A DNA stretch of 42,609 nucleotides from an uncultured Eubacteriales bacterium (GCA_934433485.1 CAKRZR010000018.1:1-42609); one strand, 5' to 3'; counted from the first letter of the stretch, positions 32,628 through 41,465 are shown. A program made the numbers and translations. Notes: generated from the sequence alone by a model not told the origin.

Positions 32628-33116
32628 ATGCGCAGACGGGACAGAGAAATAACGGATCCGGCGGCGATCCTGGCGATCGTGGACGAATGCGAAATTCTGC
32701 GGCTGGGACTGGCGGACGGCGACTATCCGTACATTGTGCCGGTCAACTTTGCTTATCGGATGGAGGACGGTGTGCTGTGCTTCTACATCCACGGGGCGAT
32801 GGCGGGACGGAAATATATGCTGCTGTCCGAAAATCCGGTGTGCAGCTTTGAGATGGACGTGCCGCTTGGGATCGAGTGCATCCCGGAAAAGGGAGACGCC
32901 ACCATGCGATACCGTTCCGTGATGGGCAAGGCGAGCGTGACGTTTCTCAACGGAGAGGACAGAGAGCGCGCCCTCGACGAGGTGATCATGGCGCGGAGCG
33001 AGACGACCCGCGATTTTCCCTACAACCGTGCGGCGATCGGTCGGACGATGGTGGCAAGGCTGGCGGTCACGGAGATCACGGCAAAGGCAAACAACCCCGG
33101 CGGCGGTGCGGACTAA
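32628..33116 (+). CDS. Pyridoxamine 5'-phosphate oxidase-family flavoprotein (NimA-like)
   Basis: A 162-aa protein with a split-barrel FMN-binding fold. The arrangement 'LGLADGDYPYIVPVNFAY', 'FYIHGAMAGRKYMLL' and 'RYRSVMGKASV' matches the PNPOx-like/NimA group, some members of which reduce nitroimidazoles. AAGGACGG lies about 8 nt before ATG. It stands alone with a strong terminator after it. Substrate unknown; a flavin- or heme-binding reductase role is inferred. Confidence 0.88.
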   Translation: MRRRDREITDPAAILAIVDECEILRLGLADGDYPYIVPVNFAYRMEDGVLCFYIHGAMAGRKYMLLSENPVCSFEMDVPLGIECIPEKGDATMRYRSVMGKASVTFLNGEDRERALDEVIMARSETTRDFPYNRAAIGRTMVARLAVTEITAKANNPGGGAD

Positions 33117-33119
33117 GCG

Positions 33120-33172
33120 AAAAAGACTGCGTATGCAGGGGAGCGATTCCCCTGTGTACGCAGCCTTTTTGT
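33120..33172. terminator. Terminator between the PNPOx-like and CarD genes
   Basis: AAAAAGACTGCGTA and TACGCAGCCTTTTT enclose a second stem, CAGGGG/CCCCTG. It works in both directions for the two convergent genes. Confidence 0.85.
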
Positions 33173-33183
33173 GTACCTGTATC

Positions 33184-33711
33184 CTATCCCCGCTTGCCGT
33201 CGAGCCGTTTCGCAACATACGCCGGGACCTCCTCCGGTGCGATGGACAGCACGTGCGCAAGCTCCGCGTTCATCTGCCCCTCGGCGTCCCGCAGCAATCT
33301 CTCGTCGGCGATGTGGAGCTTTTTGCCGCGCTTGGCGATGTGCTCCCGGTGCAGATACAGCGCGCGGATCATTCGGAAGATCCGCTGGCGGTCGCCGCTT
33401 TGCAGGATCGCGTCGTAGGTGTGCTTCCGTTCGCCGTCGTCCGCGATCCAGTCCGGAGATTCGCCGTTTTCGTCATCTGTGACGGTGCATTCCGCGAGAA
33501 TCCCGTCGATCTCTTCTTTTGTCAGGAGCCGCCGCATCCGCTCGACCAGCACCGGATTGTCCGCGGGTACATAGACGACCCCGTCCGGATGTGCGTTTGG
33601 CTTCAGCACATAGTATTCCCGCACATTCCCAAAGAAATTGCGCATGCCATGCTCCGCAATCGTGCAAACACCGTCCGTGCCGTACAGCACATTTTCCCCA
33701 ACCGCAAACAT
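33184..33711 (-). CDS. CarD-family transcriptional regulator
   Basis: A 175-aa protein starting 'MFAVGENVLYGTDGVCTI', the RNA polymerase-interacting Tudor domain of the CarD/TRCF-RID family, followed by an all-helical C-terminal domain with 'RDAEGQMNAELAHVL'. CarD proteins bind RNA polymerase beta subunit and stabilise open complexes. The start at 33711 has GGAGG 8 nt upstream; the longer in-frame frame crosses the promoter. The promoter region carries twin CTATATATAG palindromes (33737-33776). Confidence 0.92.
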   Translation of the reverse strand: MFAVGENVLYGTDGVCTIAEHGMRNFFGNVREYYVLKPNAHPDGVVYVPADNPVLVERMRRLLTKEEIDGILAECTVTDDENGESPDWIADDGERKHTYDAILQSGDRQRIFRMIRALYLHREHIAKRGKKLHIADERLLRDAEGQMNAELAHVLSIAPEEVPAYVAKRLDGKRG

Positions 33712-33736
33712 ATCTTTTCCTCCACCTGGCGAAACG

Positions 33737-33776
33737 CTATATATAGAATCAGCGCGTGCGATTTCACTATATATAG
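33737..33776. promoter_or_regulatory. Twin CTATATATAG palindromes in the carD promoter
   Basis: CTATATATAG occurs at 33737-33746 and 33767-33776, exactly 30 bp apart, so on the same face of the helix. The second overlaps the -10 box. A cooperative operator pair is plausible. Confidence 0.5.
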
Positions 33777-33803
33777 TATACCACAAATCGATTGAAAAAG
33801 CAA
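33775..33803 (-). promoter_or_regulatory. Promoter of carD
   Basis: On the minus strand TTGCTT (33798-33803), 17 bp ending in TGG, TATACT (33775-33780). Confidence 0.75.
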
Positions 33804-34106
33804 ATGGACAAAATCCACAACTTTCGCCGCGGGAAAATCGGACGGGAAATGGAGAAGTTGCCCTATGGAAAATCGACAGCCCACCTCTGTCCGCATGCAA
33901 AAAAGCCCGCGATCCTCTCGCAGGCTTATTGCGGACGCCGCTTCCGTCGGAGTATGTCCGGACAGGTGACTGTTTATTGTACCATGTGGCGCGACGGAAG
34001 TAAAGAAGGGCAGAAGCGCACTATTCGGAAAATGCGCAACCACAGGGTGAGGAAATGTCGTCAATAAGGAAACGCTGCATCTATGGCTTTTCGCGCAAAA
34101 ATAGCC

Positions 34107-36800
34107 TTACTCTTCCGAATCCTTGTCTGCGTACCTGTCGTACTGCAGCACGTCCAGAAAGCGCATGATTTTTCTGGCTCCCGTGAGCGTATTGTCCCAG
34201 GCGATGTACGGCTTTTCCAACAGCCCTGCCGGACGGATCGCCATGTAGGTCGAGAAGTGGTCGCACACCGCGTTTGCAAGCGTGTTCTGTACCTCGATGA
34301 TCAGCTCGTTTTTACCGCCCTCCAGTGCGGGCGTGAGCAGATACCGATATGGCGGATTGACGCGCAGACCGAGCTCCATGTCGTTCAACCACACGTGCGC
34401 GCTCTCGCCGAGGTAGGGCAGTACAAGATAAAATTCCGCGTCAGGCACCTGCGGCAGCTCCGAGCTGTCAAAGGACGCGGTGTAGCGGATCGTACCGGAG
34501 AAATCGGGGCGTTCGCGTGAGATGTCGGGCAGCTCTGTTCCGTTTTCCACGATCGTTTCCCAGACGCCCGGCTGGTTGTAGGGCGAGAGCGCGACGGTGT
34601 ACGACAGCTCCAGCTCCGCCTTGTCCGTGAGATAAAGCGGCGGCATAAGAGACGCTTCCACGTCCTTCGCCACGTGCGGATCGTATATCCAGATCACGGA
34701 TTGGAACGGCTCCAGATGGAGGTGCACGCCGGAAGCATCCGCCCGCACAGCGCGCAGATCTCTGTCGTCATGCAGCATATCGAGGGACATGAGCTTGGCG
34801 TCGTCGCCGATGTCGGACAGCTTTACGGTGGTGTCCACAACCTGCGATGCGGATTCGTTCACGAACATATAGAGGTGTACGCCGCCTCTCCGGTAGTGGC
34901 AGTACCGCAGCTCCGGATAGCCAAAGCCGATCTGCACGTCCGGTGTGAACTGCTGCCGCAGCCTGGAGACGAGGGTGCTCTCGTCCGTGTCCACGCCCAG
35001 CCGATACACGCGCAGTCCCTTTTTCTCGAGCTTGTCCAGTGCGGCAAGGAACGTTTTCGGATATTCCGGGGCATAGGGCAGGATCAGACAGCGGTAGCTC
35101 TCCTTGCCGACCTTGAGCGAACCGTCGCGCGCGAGCTTTGCCGGATACACGGACGCGCCGTGGTTTTCCTTTTCGGTGAGGAAGCAGTCGATGGGCAGAA
35201 TGTCGTAGTCGATGTGCGCGTCGGAAAGCAGCTTTGCAGGGACACTGGTCGTCATCGCGGTGCCTACGGGGCTCATCCATTCCGCTTCACCATGGTAGAG
35301 GATCGCGGCGTCGGCACAGTGCACGGCTCCCTCAAAGAGGTGAACGACGGCGTTTCCGTACCACATCAGGGTCGAGAACGCGTCGTACTGCGGATCCACA
35401 CCACCGCCGCCGAAATGGGGCGGACAATCGGGATCCGGGAACGACGGCGAAAACGCGTGCGGCACAAATTGGTTGATCCCGCGCACGAGCATGTGGTCGA
35501 GGAGATAGCGCATACAGGACGCGCCCTCCGCCCAGCCGTACGCGCCGAAGATCTCGCACATCGCGCGTCCCTCCATCTGCGGATTGATATGCGCGAACGA
35601 CGAGCCGAGCTTGGCAAGTACGCAGTCGAAGAAGGCGGGATCGCAACGGTTCCAGGCAGCGGACGCGGTGTGGATGTACTGCCCCATGCCGGGCATGATC
35701 TGGTGGAGCACTACGTCGATGCCGCTCATATCCTGACCGTCGAGGGAGCGGAAATAATGGCCCGCACTGCATCCGAGCCGGGCGTGCGAGTCGTTGTCCT
35801 CGATGATGTGACCGATATACTGTACGCCGTGCGCTCTGCACCAATCGCCGAGCTGGCGGGTGAAGCTGTCGCGATACAGGCTCGATACGGCGTCCATGTA
35901 GGCGTGGCGGATCTCGGCGGTCTTTTTGCCCATATCGCACCAGAGCGCGGCGATATACGGCATGGGATCGTATCCCGTGACCTCCGTCATGCGGCGCACC
36001 ATTTCACCCTCGCGCCACGGATACGCCATACCGGCCAGACCGATGCGCGTTTCGTAATACCGGTACTCGCAGGCGTGCGCGCTGAACCACGTGTTGCCGA
36101 TGCGCGGCTCGTCTGAGAAAAAACCGCGGATCGTCTTGCCGAATTCGTCCCTGTAGTGCGCGTAATGCGGCTCGTACACGGCATCGATGAGCAGACGGAC
36201 GGAATCGGGGTTCATCATATCGATGTATTCCTGCGACATGGCGCCCTGCCGGGTCTGGTAGAGGAAGTAGATCCGATAGCAGCCGTCCGGGATGTCAAAG
36301 CGGAGGTACCTGCCGTTTACATTCGCGGTCAGATCGATCGGTTCCGGGGCGATTTCCTCTCCGTTTCCGGTGCGCGGGTAGGCGTAGATCCCGATGAGGC
36401 GGTTTTCCTCGTCCGGAATCCGGCGCAAAAGAATCGTCGCGGCGGGCAGCGGTCCCACCACATCGAGGTGCTCCTCGCCGATCTGCCACGGCCGCAGCTC
36501 CGGATGGGCTTTCACAGCGCCGTTCGCGTGCCCGGTCGGGAAATGGTCGTCGTCGAGGATCCACACGCCCATATCGCGCTTTTTCGCCTCGGCTAAAATG
36601 ACGTCCATATCGCGCCACCAGCCGTCTCCGGCGAAATCGCGGTGCGGTCGGGATTCCACGCAGAATGCCCGACAGCCGCTCTGATAGATGCGCTCGACCT
36701 CCGCGGGGATGGATTCGGTATGGTTGCCATGCTGCCAGTAGAAGGGGAGCATATAGTTGCCCGCCTTGCCATACAGGACATCGCTGAGGTTTTTATCCAT
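34107..36800 (-). CDS. GH106-like glycoside hydrolase (putative alpha-L-rhamnosidase)
   Basis: An 897-aa cytoplasmic enzyme with no signal peptide. The first half is a TIM-barrel-like domain with 'GFFSDEPRIG' (D230, E231) and 'YIGHIIEDNDSHARLG', resembling the acidic and substrate regions of GH106 rhamnosidase-like proteins. The middle (about 470-640) continues as the family's helical part, and the last 150 residues form a jelly-roll-like beta-sandwich ('GESAHVWLNDMELG'). AAGGAG lies 8 nt before ATG. The gene is monocistronic with its own promoter. The GH106 assignment is by pattern only and the sugar is not certain. Confidence 0.82.
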   Translation of the reverse strand: MDKNLSDVLYGKAGNYMLPFYWQHGNHTESIPAEVERIYQSGCRAFCVESRPHRDFAGDGWWRDMDVILAEAKKRDMGVWILDDDHFPTGHANGAVKAHPELRPWQIGEEHLDVVGPLPAATILLRRIPDEENRLIGIYAYPRTGNGEEIAPEPIDLTANVNGRYLRFDIPDGCYRIYFLYQTRQGAMSQEYIDMMNPDSVRLLIDAVYEPHYAHYRDEFGKTIRGFFSDEPRIGNTWFSAHACEYRYYETRIGLAGMAYPWREGEMVRRMTEVTGYDPMPYIAALWCDMGKKTAEIRHAYMDAVSSLYRDSFTRQLGDWCRAHGVQYIGHIIEDNDSHARLGCSAGHYFRSLDGQDMSGIDVVLHQIMPGMGQYIHTASAAWNRCDPAFFDCVLAKLGSSFAHINPQMEGRAMCEIFGAYGWAEGASCMRYLLDHMLVRGINQFVPHAFSPSFPDPDCPPHFGGGGVDPQYDAFSTLMWYGNAVVHLFEGAVHCADAAILYHGEAEWMSPVGTAMTTSVPAKLLSDAHIDYDILPIDCFLTEKENHGASVYPAKLARDGSLKVGKESYRCLILPYAPEYPKTFLAALDKLEKKGLRVYRLGVDTDESTLVSRLRQQFTPDVQIGFGYPELRYCHYRRGGVHLYMFVNESASQVVDTTVKLSDIGDDAKLMSLDMLHDDRDLRAVRADASGVHLHLEPFQSVIWIYDPHVAKDVEASLMPPLYLTDKAELELSYTVALSPYNQPGVWETIVENGTELPDISRERPDFSGTIRYTASFDSSELPQVPDAEFYLVLPYLGESAHVWLNDMELGLRVNPPYRYLLTPALEGGKNELIIEVQNTLANAVCDHFSTYMAIRPAGLLEKPYIAWDNTLTGARKIMRFLDVLQYDRYADKDSEE

Positions 36801-36837
36801 AAAATCACTCCTTCATCTGTGGGGATGGTTTGCCATT

Positions 36838-36866
36838 ATTGTACAAAATCGCGGCGGCTTTGTCAA
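36838..36866 (-). promoter_or_regulatory. Promoter of the GH106-like gene
   Basis: On the minus strand TTGACA (36861-36866), 17 bp, TACAAT (36838-36843). No TGn element. Confidence 0.82.
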
Positions 36867-36951
36867 TAGAAATGGCGAAAAATGGTGTTCCCAGCGTAAA
36901 ACTATCCAAAAATCACCGTGCCTTGCGTGAAATTTTCGTCCTGCGCAGCTC

Positions 36952-36980
36952 TTGACAAATGGCGGCGAATCTGGTATACT
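36952..36980 (+). promoter_or_regulatory. Promoter of the TPP riboswitch-thiT transcript
   Basis: TTGACA (36952-36957), 17 bp ending in TGG, TATACT (36975-36980). Confidence 0.86.
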
Positions 36981-36994
36981 GTTTGTCGAACAGA

Positions 36995-37067
36995 CCAGGG
37001 GTGCCATGTGGCTGAGACGGAGTGCCGAACCCTTCTACCTGATCCGGGCAATACCGGCGTAGGGAGG
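36995..37067 (+). ncRNA. TPP riboswitch (THI element)
   Basis: The conserved pieces are all present: GGGGTGCC, GGCTGAGA, ACCC, ACCTGAT, GGGCAATACC, GCGTAGGGA. It begins about 15 nt after the -10 box. A terminator (37128-37153) follows before the gene, so thiamin pyrophosphate should reduce transcription of the thiamin transporter. Confidence 0.96.
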
Positions 37068-37127
37068 ATTTGTTTGTGTAATGGATTTTGGATCCGCCAT
37101 TATGCAAAAGGTGTAAGCTTCGTCATG

Positions 37128-37153
37128 GCTCTGGTGCCGCGGCGGAGTTTTTT
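37128..37153 (+). terminator. Riboswitch expression-platform terminator
   Basis: CTCTG (37129-37133) pairs with CGGAG (37143-37147), followed by TTTTTT. It lies between the TPP element and thiT. Confidence 0.7.
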
Positions 37154-37193
37154 CTGTTTCGCGGTCTGTATTATCGTCTTTTGGAGTAAAGCA

Positions 37194-37805
37194 ATGGCAA
37201 AAACCTCGTCCGAAAAAATCCATCTTCTTGTCGAATGCGCCATTATGATCGCGCTCGGCACGGTGCTCAGTCTCATCAAGGTATATGAAGCTCCCTACGG
37301 CGGCAGTGTAACGCTTCTGTCGATGGCGCCGATGATCCTGCTCTCGCTCCGGCGTGGTGTGAAGGTCGGTCTGCCTGCCGCGTTTGTATATTCCGTATTG
37401 CAGCTGATCCTCGGGCTGTCCAGCGTGGCATGGGTCCCGAGCATTTCCGGTAAGGTCTGGTGTATTCTGCTCGATTACATCTTCGCGTTCACCGTTCTCG
37501 GTCTGGGCGGCATCTTCCGGAACGTCAAGTTCTCGAAAAACGAAACGACCAACCTCTTTGTATCCGCCATCCTCGGCGCACTGCTTGTAACCGCGCTGCG
37601 CTTTGTCTGCCACATCCTCTCCGGCGCTGTGATCTGGTACGCCCTCGACCTGGAATGGTACGCCGACGACCCGACCCATATCGTCAACCGCTACGGCAAA
37701 TGGCTCTTCTCCTTCATCTACAACGGCACGTTCATGATCCCCGAGATGATCGAGACCGTGATCGGCGTTCCGCTGCTGCACAAAGCGCTGCAGAAGGTGA
37801 AATAA
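37194..37805 (+). CDS. thiT: Thiamin transporter ThiT, ECF S-component
   Basis: A 203-aa integral membrane protein with six predicted helices. The N-terminal 'KIHLLVECAIMIALGTVLS' and 'YGGSVTLLSMAPMIL' and the later 'WYADDPTHIVNRYGKWLFS' match the energy-coupling-factor thiamin-binding subunit. It would use a shared EcfAAT module encoded elsewhere. GGAG lies 8 nt before ATG at 37194; an upstream in-frame extension overlaps the riboswitch. Regulation by the TPP element agrees with the role. Confidence 0.93.
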   Translation: MAKTSSEKIHLLVECAIMIALGTVLSLIKVYEAPYGGSVTLLSMAPMILLSLRRGVKVGLPAAFVYSVLQLILGLSSVAWVPSISGKVWCILLDYIFAFTVLGLGGIFRNVKFSKNETTNLFVSAILGALLVTALRFVCHILSGAVIWYALDLEWYADDPTHIVNRYGKWLFSFIYNGTFMIPEMIETVIGVPLLHKALQKVK

Positions 37806-37874
37806 TTTCCTTACATTTGCGTCCCCCTTACAACCTTACATAGCGGCATCTGTGCACCATCGCAGACACCGCAC

Positions 37875-37922
37875 AGAAAAAGCAAGGCACGTCCTTTATC
37901 GGATCGCCTTGCTTTTTCTCTG
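37875..37922. terminator. Bidirectional terminator between thiT and the NAT gene
   Basis: AGAAAAAGCAAGGC and GCCTTGCTTTTTCT form a 14-bp stem with T runs at both ends. Confidence 0.88.
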
Positions 37923-37928
37923 TATGCA

Positions 37929-38726
37929 TTATAAACGGATCCCGAAATACCGCGCAAGCAGCGCCGGGTATTCCGCTTCTTCAAAGCTCCGCCGCGTCAC
38001 CGTCCCGTTTTCGTAGAGGGAGAGCTGGTTTCCGTCGATGGCGACACGTCCGGTTTCTGTCTTGATCGCCAGCATCGGCGCTTTCGTGAACGGCGAATCC
38101 GGATGCTTTTCGCACCAGAACGACGGCATTTCGTAGTCTATGGGCAATTGCGGCTCTTCCGTGAAGCTGTAGAATGGACGGAAAACCGCCTCGCCGACTG
38201 TGGTATCTTCCATAAGCGGAGTATCTTCAATCACCCAGCCGTAAAATTCCCGTTTGCGCAGCCGGTATACGCGGAAACCGTCGTTCACCTCCGCTGTCGT
38301 GTCGCCGTAGGGCAGCGGCTGCCGGAAGCTCTCCTGCCCGATCCCCGCATCCATGATCCATTCGCTGCCGTTGTCCGCCGTGACGCGCAGCACCCGGTGC
38401 CGCCGCATGGGGATCGCCGTCTCGCCGCGCAGGTACCGTGCCAGATATTCCGTCACCGTGTATCCCATGGAGCGCAGCAGCACCGCGAAAAATCCGTTTA
38501 TCTCAAAGCAGTACCCACCGCGCCGCCGTGTGACGATCTTGTCGTACAGCGCGTCCTCCGCGAGGGACAGCGGTCTGCCCGCTAAGATGTCGAGGTTTTC
38601 GTACGGCACCGCCTGGAGAAACGCGCGCTGGAGCCGGAACAGCGTCTCACGGTCGGGCGTGATCGTCTCCGGGACCGCCAGCCCGAGCCGTAAAAAGGTC
38701 TGGCGGATCTGTTCTGTCGTGTACAT
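37929..38726 (-). CDS. Arylamine N-acetyltransferase
   Basis: A 265-aa acetyl-CoA-dependent transferase with a cysteine-protease-like fold. The triad is C73 in 'RRGGYCFEIN', H110 and D126 in 'MDAGIG'. Family length is about 260-280. A minus-strand AAGGAGG lies just before ATG. It is monocistronic. Natural substrates are usually unknown for this family; it may acetylate xenobiotic arylamines or an aminated secondary metabolite. Confidence 0.92.
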   Translation of the reverse strand: MYTTEQIRQTFLRLGLAVPETITPDRETLFRLQRAFLQAVPYENLDILAGRPLSLAEDALYDKIVTRRRGGYCFEINGFFAVLLRSMGYTVTEYLARYLRGETAIPMRRHRVLRVTADNGSEWIMDAGIGQESFRQPLPYGDTTAEVNDGFRVYRLRKREFYGWVIEDTPLMEDTTVGEAVFRPFYSFTEEPQLPIDYEMPSFWCEKHPDSPFTKAPMLAIKTETGRVAIDGNQLSLYENGTVTRRSFEEAEYPALLARYFGIRL

Positions 38727-38934
38727 GGCTCTGCCTCCTTGAAAATTTTACCAAACCGACGCCGTTTGTTCCGAGCGGACCTGTGCACGTCCAATTTCTG
38801 ATAAAACACATCCCGTGAACGGACGCGCAGCGGTGGCGTAGACATATGGTAATTTCCGGAAAATGGTGAAGTAAGTAGCTGTAAAAACGTGGAAATAAGG
38901 AGAGAGGTCAACGAACGGTCTTCTCAAAATTCAG

Positions 38935-39062
38935 GCTACTCTATTTTGGTGAGCAGTCGGACCTGCACAAACAAAATCCTGTCCTTTTTTCCATAAAAGT
39001 TTTGCGGAGCTTTTTCAAAAGCGACCGTTTCTCCGCGTCTCCCCGTCTCCCCCCATGTCCCC
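38935..39062 (+). repeat. Family B intergenic repeat, copy 6
   Basis: The core CGGACCTGCACAAAC is at 38958-38972, followed by ATAAAAGTTTTGCGGAG and a C-run tail ending beside the ArsR gene. The 38727-38934 part of this gap holds nothing recognisable. Confidence 0.8.
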
Positions 39063-39063
39063 C

Positions 39064-39429
39064 TCAATGGCGATGGTGGATGTGCTCCATGGTCATCGCG
39101 ACCGCTTCGTAGACGTGGTCGTCGTCGAGGGTGTAGAGAACGTGCTTGCCAACCCGGCGGGAGCGGATCAACCCCTCGTCGCGCAGGATCCTCAGCTGGT
39201 GCGAGACCGCGCTGTTTGTCATGCCGAGCGCCGCCGCGATACTGCCTGCGCAGATTTCGCGTTCGCGCTCGCCCTCGCCGTCCGCGCCGATCCCGGCAAG
39301 CACGCAGACGATGCGCAGCTTGGTCGGGTCGCCGATCGTGCGTAAAAACCGCGCCGCCTGTGCAAGCTCTTCCTCTGGCGGCAGGGTGATCCCCTCCGGA
39401 TGGTGATTGATAATCGTTTCGTGTTCCAT
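39064..39429 (-). CDS. ArsR/SmtB-family metalloregulator, zinc-sensor type
   Basis: A 121-aa winged-helix repressor. 'ALGMTNSAVSHQLRILRDEG' is the DNA-recognition region. The C-terminal helix carries D103-x-H105-x10-H116-x2-H119, the alpha-5 site pattern known from the zinc sensor CzrA. The last six residues (HIHHRH) are rich in His. A start at 39429 was chosen with GGGAA about 5 nt upstream; TTG at 39474 is possible but overlaps the previous stop. It is last in the tadA operon; no efflux gene is visible beside it. Confidence 0.9.
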   Translation of the reverse strand: MEHETIINHHPEGITLPPEEELAQAARFLRTIGDPTKLRIVCVLAGIGADGEGEREREICAGSIAAALGMTNSAVSHQLRILRDEGLIRSRRVGKHVLYTLDDDHVYEAVAMTMEHIHHRH

Positions 39430-39470
39430 GCGATTCCCGTTTTCCTTATTTATTCTTGACAGACAGCGAT

Positions 39471-40025
39471 TCAAAGCAGATTTTCATCGTACACCGCACG
39501 GGAGCCGCCCACGAACCGCAGTCTCGTCCGCGCCGCGATCAGCACCGCCTCGCCGATTTTACGCATGGGCAGACGCACCGGCACCGCCACCGGCTTTAAG
39601 TGCATCCCGATGAGGGTCCCGCCGATGTCCATTCCCGCGTCCGCGATGCCGCCCTCACCCTCAATCGCCATCGGATGCGCGAAGCCGTGGTACGCCGCCG
39701 TCGCGAAGGATCCGCCCGCTTTCGGCTGTGGGATCACATTGACCCCGCGCACACCGGGCAGCGCGTCCCTTTCCAGAATCAGCGACCGGTTCAGATGCTC
39801 GCAGCACTGCGCCGCCAGATAAATTCCGCGCGGAGAGAGCACCTCCATCAGCCCGTCAAATACCGCTTTACCCACCTCCGGGGAGGAGTACGTCCCGATC
39901 CTGCCGCCTAAAATCTCACTCGACGAGCAGCCGACCACCAGAATCTCCCCCGCGGACAGCTTTGCCGCGTCCAATAACGCCGCGCATGCCGCCGAAACCT
40001 CGCTTTTAATCTCCGTCAGTTCCAT
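39471..40025 (-). CDS. UPF0340 (YwlG) family protein
   Basis: A 184-aa protein of the conserved TIGR01440/UPF0340 family found in Bacillota. It has 'EILVVGCSSSEILGGRIG', 'AAQCCEHLNRSLI' and 'GGIADAGMDIGGTLIGMH', family segments of unknown biochemical role. AGGAAG lies about 8 nt before ATG. It lies 37 bp after the HAD gene and 41 bp before the ArsR gene, in one operon. Confidence 0.93.
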   Translation of the reverse strand: MELTEIKSEVSAACAALLDAAKLSAGEILVVGCSSSEILGGRIGTYSSPEVGKAVFDGLMEVLSPRGIYLAAQCCEHLNRSLILERDALPGVRGVNVIPQPKAGGSFATAAYHGFAHPMAIEGEGGIADAGMDIGGTLIGMHLKPVAVPVRLPMRKIGEAVLIAARTRLRFVGGSRAVYDENLL

Positions 40026-40062
40026 TTTTTATCGCTTCCTTATTGTATAATAGATTGCATAT

Positions 40063-40896
40063 TTATCCGCGCACGTGCCTCTCGATCCAGTCGAGCACGC
40101 CCATGCCGGACGGCGTCGTGTCGTCCGCTGCCGCGCGTACCTCGTCCGGGGCTGTCCCTGCCGCTACGGCGTAATCCGCGGCGGCTAGCATCGGGATGTC
40201 GTTGTAGTTGTCCCCGAACGCCACGACCGTTTTGCAGCCGGTGACCTCCCGCAGCTCCCGTACCGCGTTGCCCTTGGACGCGTCGACGGCAAATACCTCG
40301 AGATACCACGTGTCCGCGTCGTTGTGATCCGGGTAGAACGCGCACTGCACCGCAGGATTTTCCCGCAGCACGTTGTAAATCGTCAAGAGCGCCGCGTGCG
40401 TGTCGAGATAGCAGAAATACACGATCTCGCCCTCCGGCAGACTGCCATCCAGCCTCCGGAACGGCTTGCCATACCGCTCGATCCGTTCGCGCATGAACGC
40501 CGCCATTGCCGGATTCGCGATTTTCCGGTATGCCGTGAACAGTTCGTCCGCGCCGTCCAATGTATAAATAAACGGCTCCGCCTGCATGGACAGCACCAGC
40601 GCCGCCGCCGCCCGGTTGATGCTGTGCCGCCGCACATACACACCGCGTGTCATGTCACGGAGAAACGTGCCGTTCATGAGCGAGACCGGGGCAGGGAATG
40701 GCACTCCCGCTAAGATGAACGCCGTCGAGCGGATGGTCCGCGCCGTCGCGTAGGTCAGACGCACCCCACGGTCGGACAGCGCGCGGATCTTCTCCACGGC
40801 GCCTTTCGGCAGTACCGCGCCCGGCGTGAGCAGTGTACCGTCGAGATCGGAGACAAAAAGCGTCTCCGCCGGATCCAGATAAAGCGTATCTGCCAT
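40063..40896 (-). CDS. Cof-type HAD-superfamily phosphatase
   Basis: A 277-aa phosphatase of HAD subfamily IIB. D17 in 'SDLDGTLL' is the nucleophile with D19 as acid/base. 'GDNYNDIPML' holds the metal-binding acids, and a C2 cap domain lies between. Such enzymes dephosphorylate sugar phosphates, nucleotides or flavin precursors; this one's substrate is unknown. Its ATG follows the tadA stop by 3 nt, with GAGGGG upstream, so translation is coupled. Confidence 0.92.
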   Translation of the reverse strand: MADTLYLDPAETLFVSDLDGTLLTPGAVLPKGAVEKIRALSDRGVRLTYATARTIRSTAFILAGVPFPAPVSLMNGTFLRDMTRGVYVRRHSINRAAAALVLSMQAEPFIYTLDGADELFTAYRKIANPAMAAFMRERIERYGKPFRRLDGSLPEGEIVYFCYLDTHAALLTIYNVLRENPAVQCAFYPDHNDADTWYLEVFAVDASKGNAVRELREVTGCKTVVAFGDNYNDIPMLAAADYAVAAGTAPDEVRAAADDTTPSGMGVLDWIERHVRG

Positions 40897-40899
40897 CGT

Positions 40900-41391
40900 T
40901 CATCCCCTCCTTGCCCGGAAAAATGTCTGCAAAACCGCCCGGCATTCCCGTTCGCGCACGCCGGACACCACGGTCGGCTTCCAGTTGACGGGATAGCTCT
41001 GCATCGCGAATACGGAGCCCATCGCCCCGGCGCGGCTGTCCTTAGCTCCATAGACGACGCGGGAGATCCGCGCGTTCCAGATCGCCCCGGCGCACATCGG
41101 ACACGGCTCCAGCGTCACATATAACGTGCATCCGGTCAGCCGCCAGCCGCCGAGTACCTGACAGCCCCGGTCGATGACCTCCATTTCCGCGTGCCACAGC
41201 GCGTTTTTCGCCATTTCGCGCCCGTTTACGCCGTATGCGAGAAATCCGCGGTCCTTATGCACCAATACCGCGCCGACCGGGACCTCTCCGCGCGCACCGG
41301 AAATCTCCGCGGCAACGAGTGCCAGCGCCATATAATCCGCGTCCGTGCGGCATCGTGTCGCCTGTACGGCAAAATACGCGTGCAGATCCAT
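40900..41391 (-). CDS. tadA: tRNA-specific adenosine deaminase TadA-like
   Basis: A 163-aa zinc deaminase. H67-A-E69 and P96-C97-P-M-C100 give the zinc ligands (H67, C97, C100) and catalytic E69. 'GEVPVGAVLV' and 'NARISRVVYGAKD' are typical of TadA, which converts A34 to inosine in tRNA-Arg(ACG). A nucleoside or guanine deaminase is less likely. Start 41391 has GGAGG 5 nt upstream; an in-frame ATG 21 nt earlier lacks one. First gene of a four-gene operon. Confidence 0.9.
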   Translation of the reverse strand: MDLHAYFAVQATRCRTDADYMALALVAAEISGARGEVPVGAVLVHKDRGFLAYGVNGREMAKNALWHAEMEVIDRGCQVLGGWRLTGCTLYVTLEPCPMCAGAIWNARISRVVYGAKDSRAGAMGSVFAMQSYPVNWKPTVVSGVRERECRAVLQTFFRARRG

Positions 41392-41423
41392 GATCCCTCC
41401 GGAAAAATACAATTCTACTTATT

Positions 41424-41453
41424 ATTATACCACAACCGCGGCGGGAATTGCAA
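41424..41453 (-). promoter_or_regulatory. Promoter of the tadA operon
   Basis: On the minus strand TTGCAA (41448-41453), 18 bp ending in TGG, TATAAT (41424-41429). Confidence 0.8.
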
Positions 41454-41465
41454 TGTTTTCGGGAT

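Noticed and set aside
33900..34106. Short gene between carD and the GH106-like gene
   Set aside because: Only short overlapping frames without ribosome binding sites; nothing supports a coding region.
34674..36116. Long open frame antisense to the GH106-like gene
   Set aside because: Shadow of a real gene, without its own ribosome binding site or domains.
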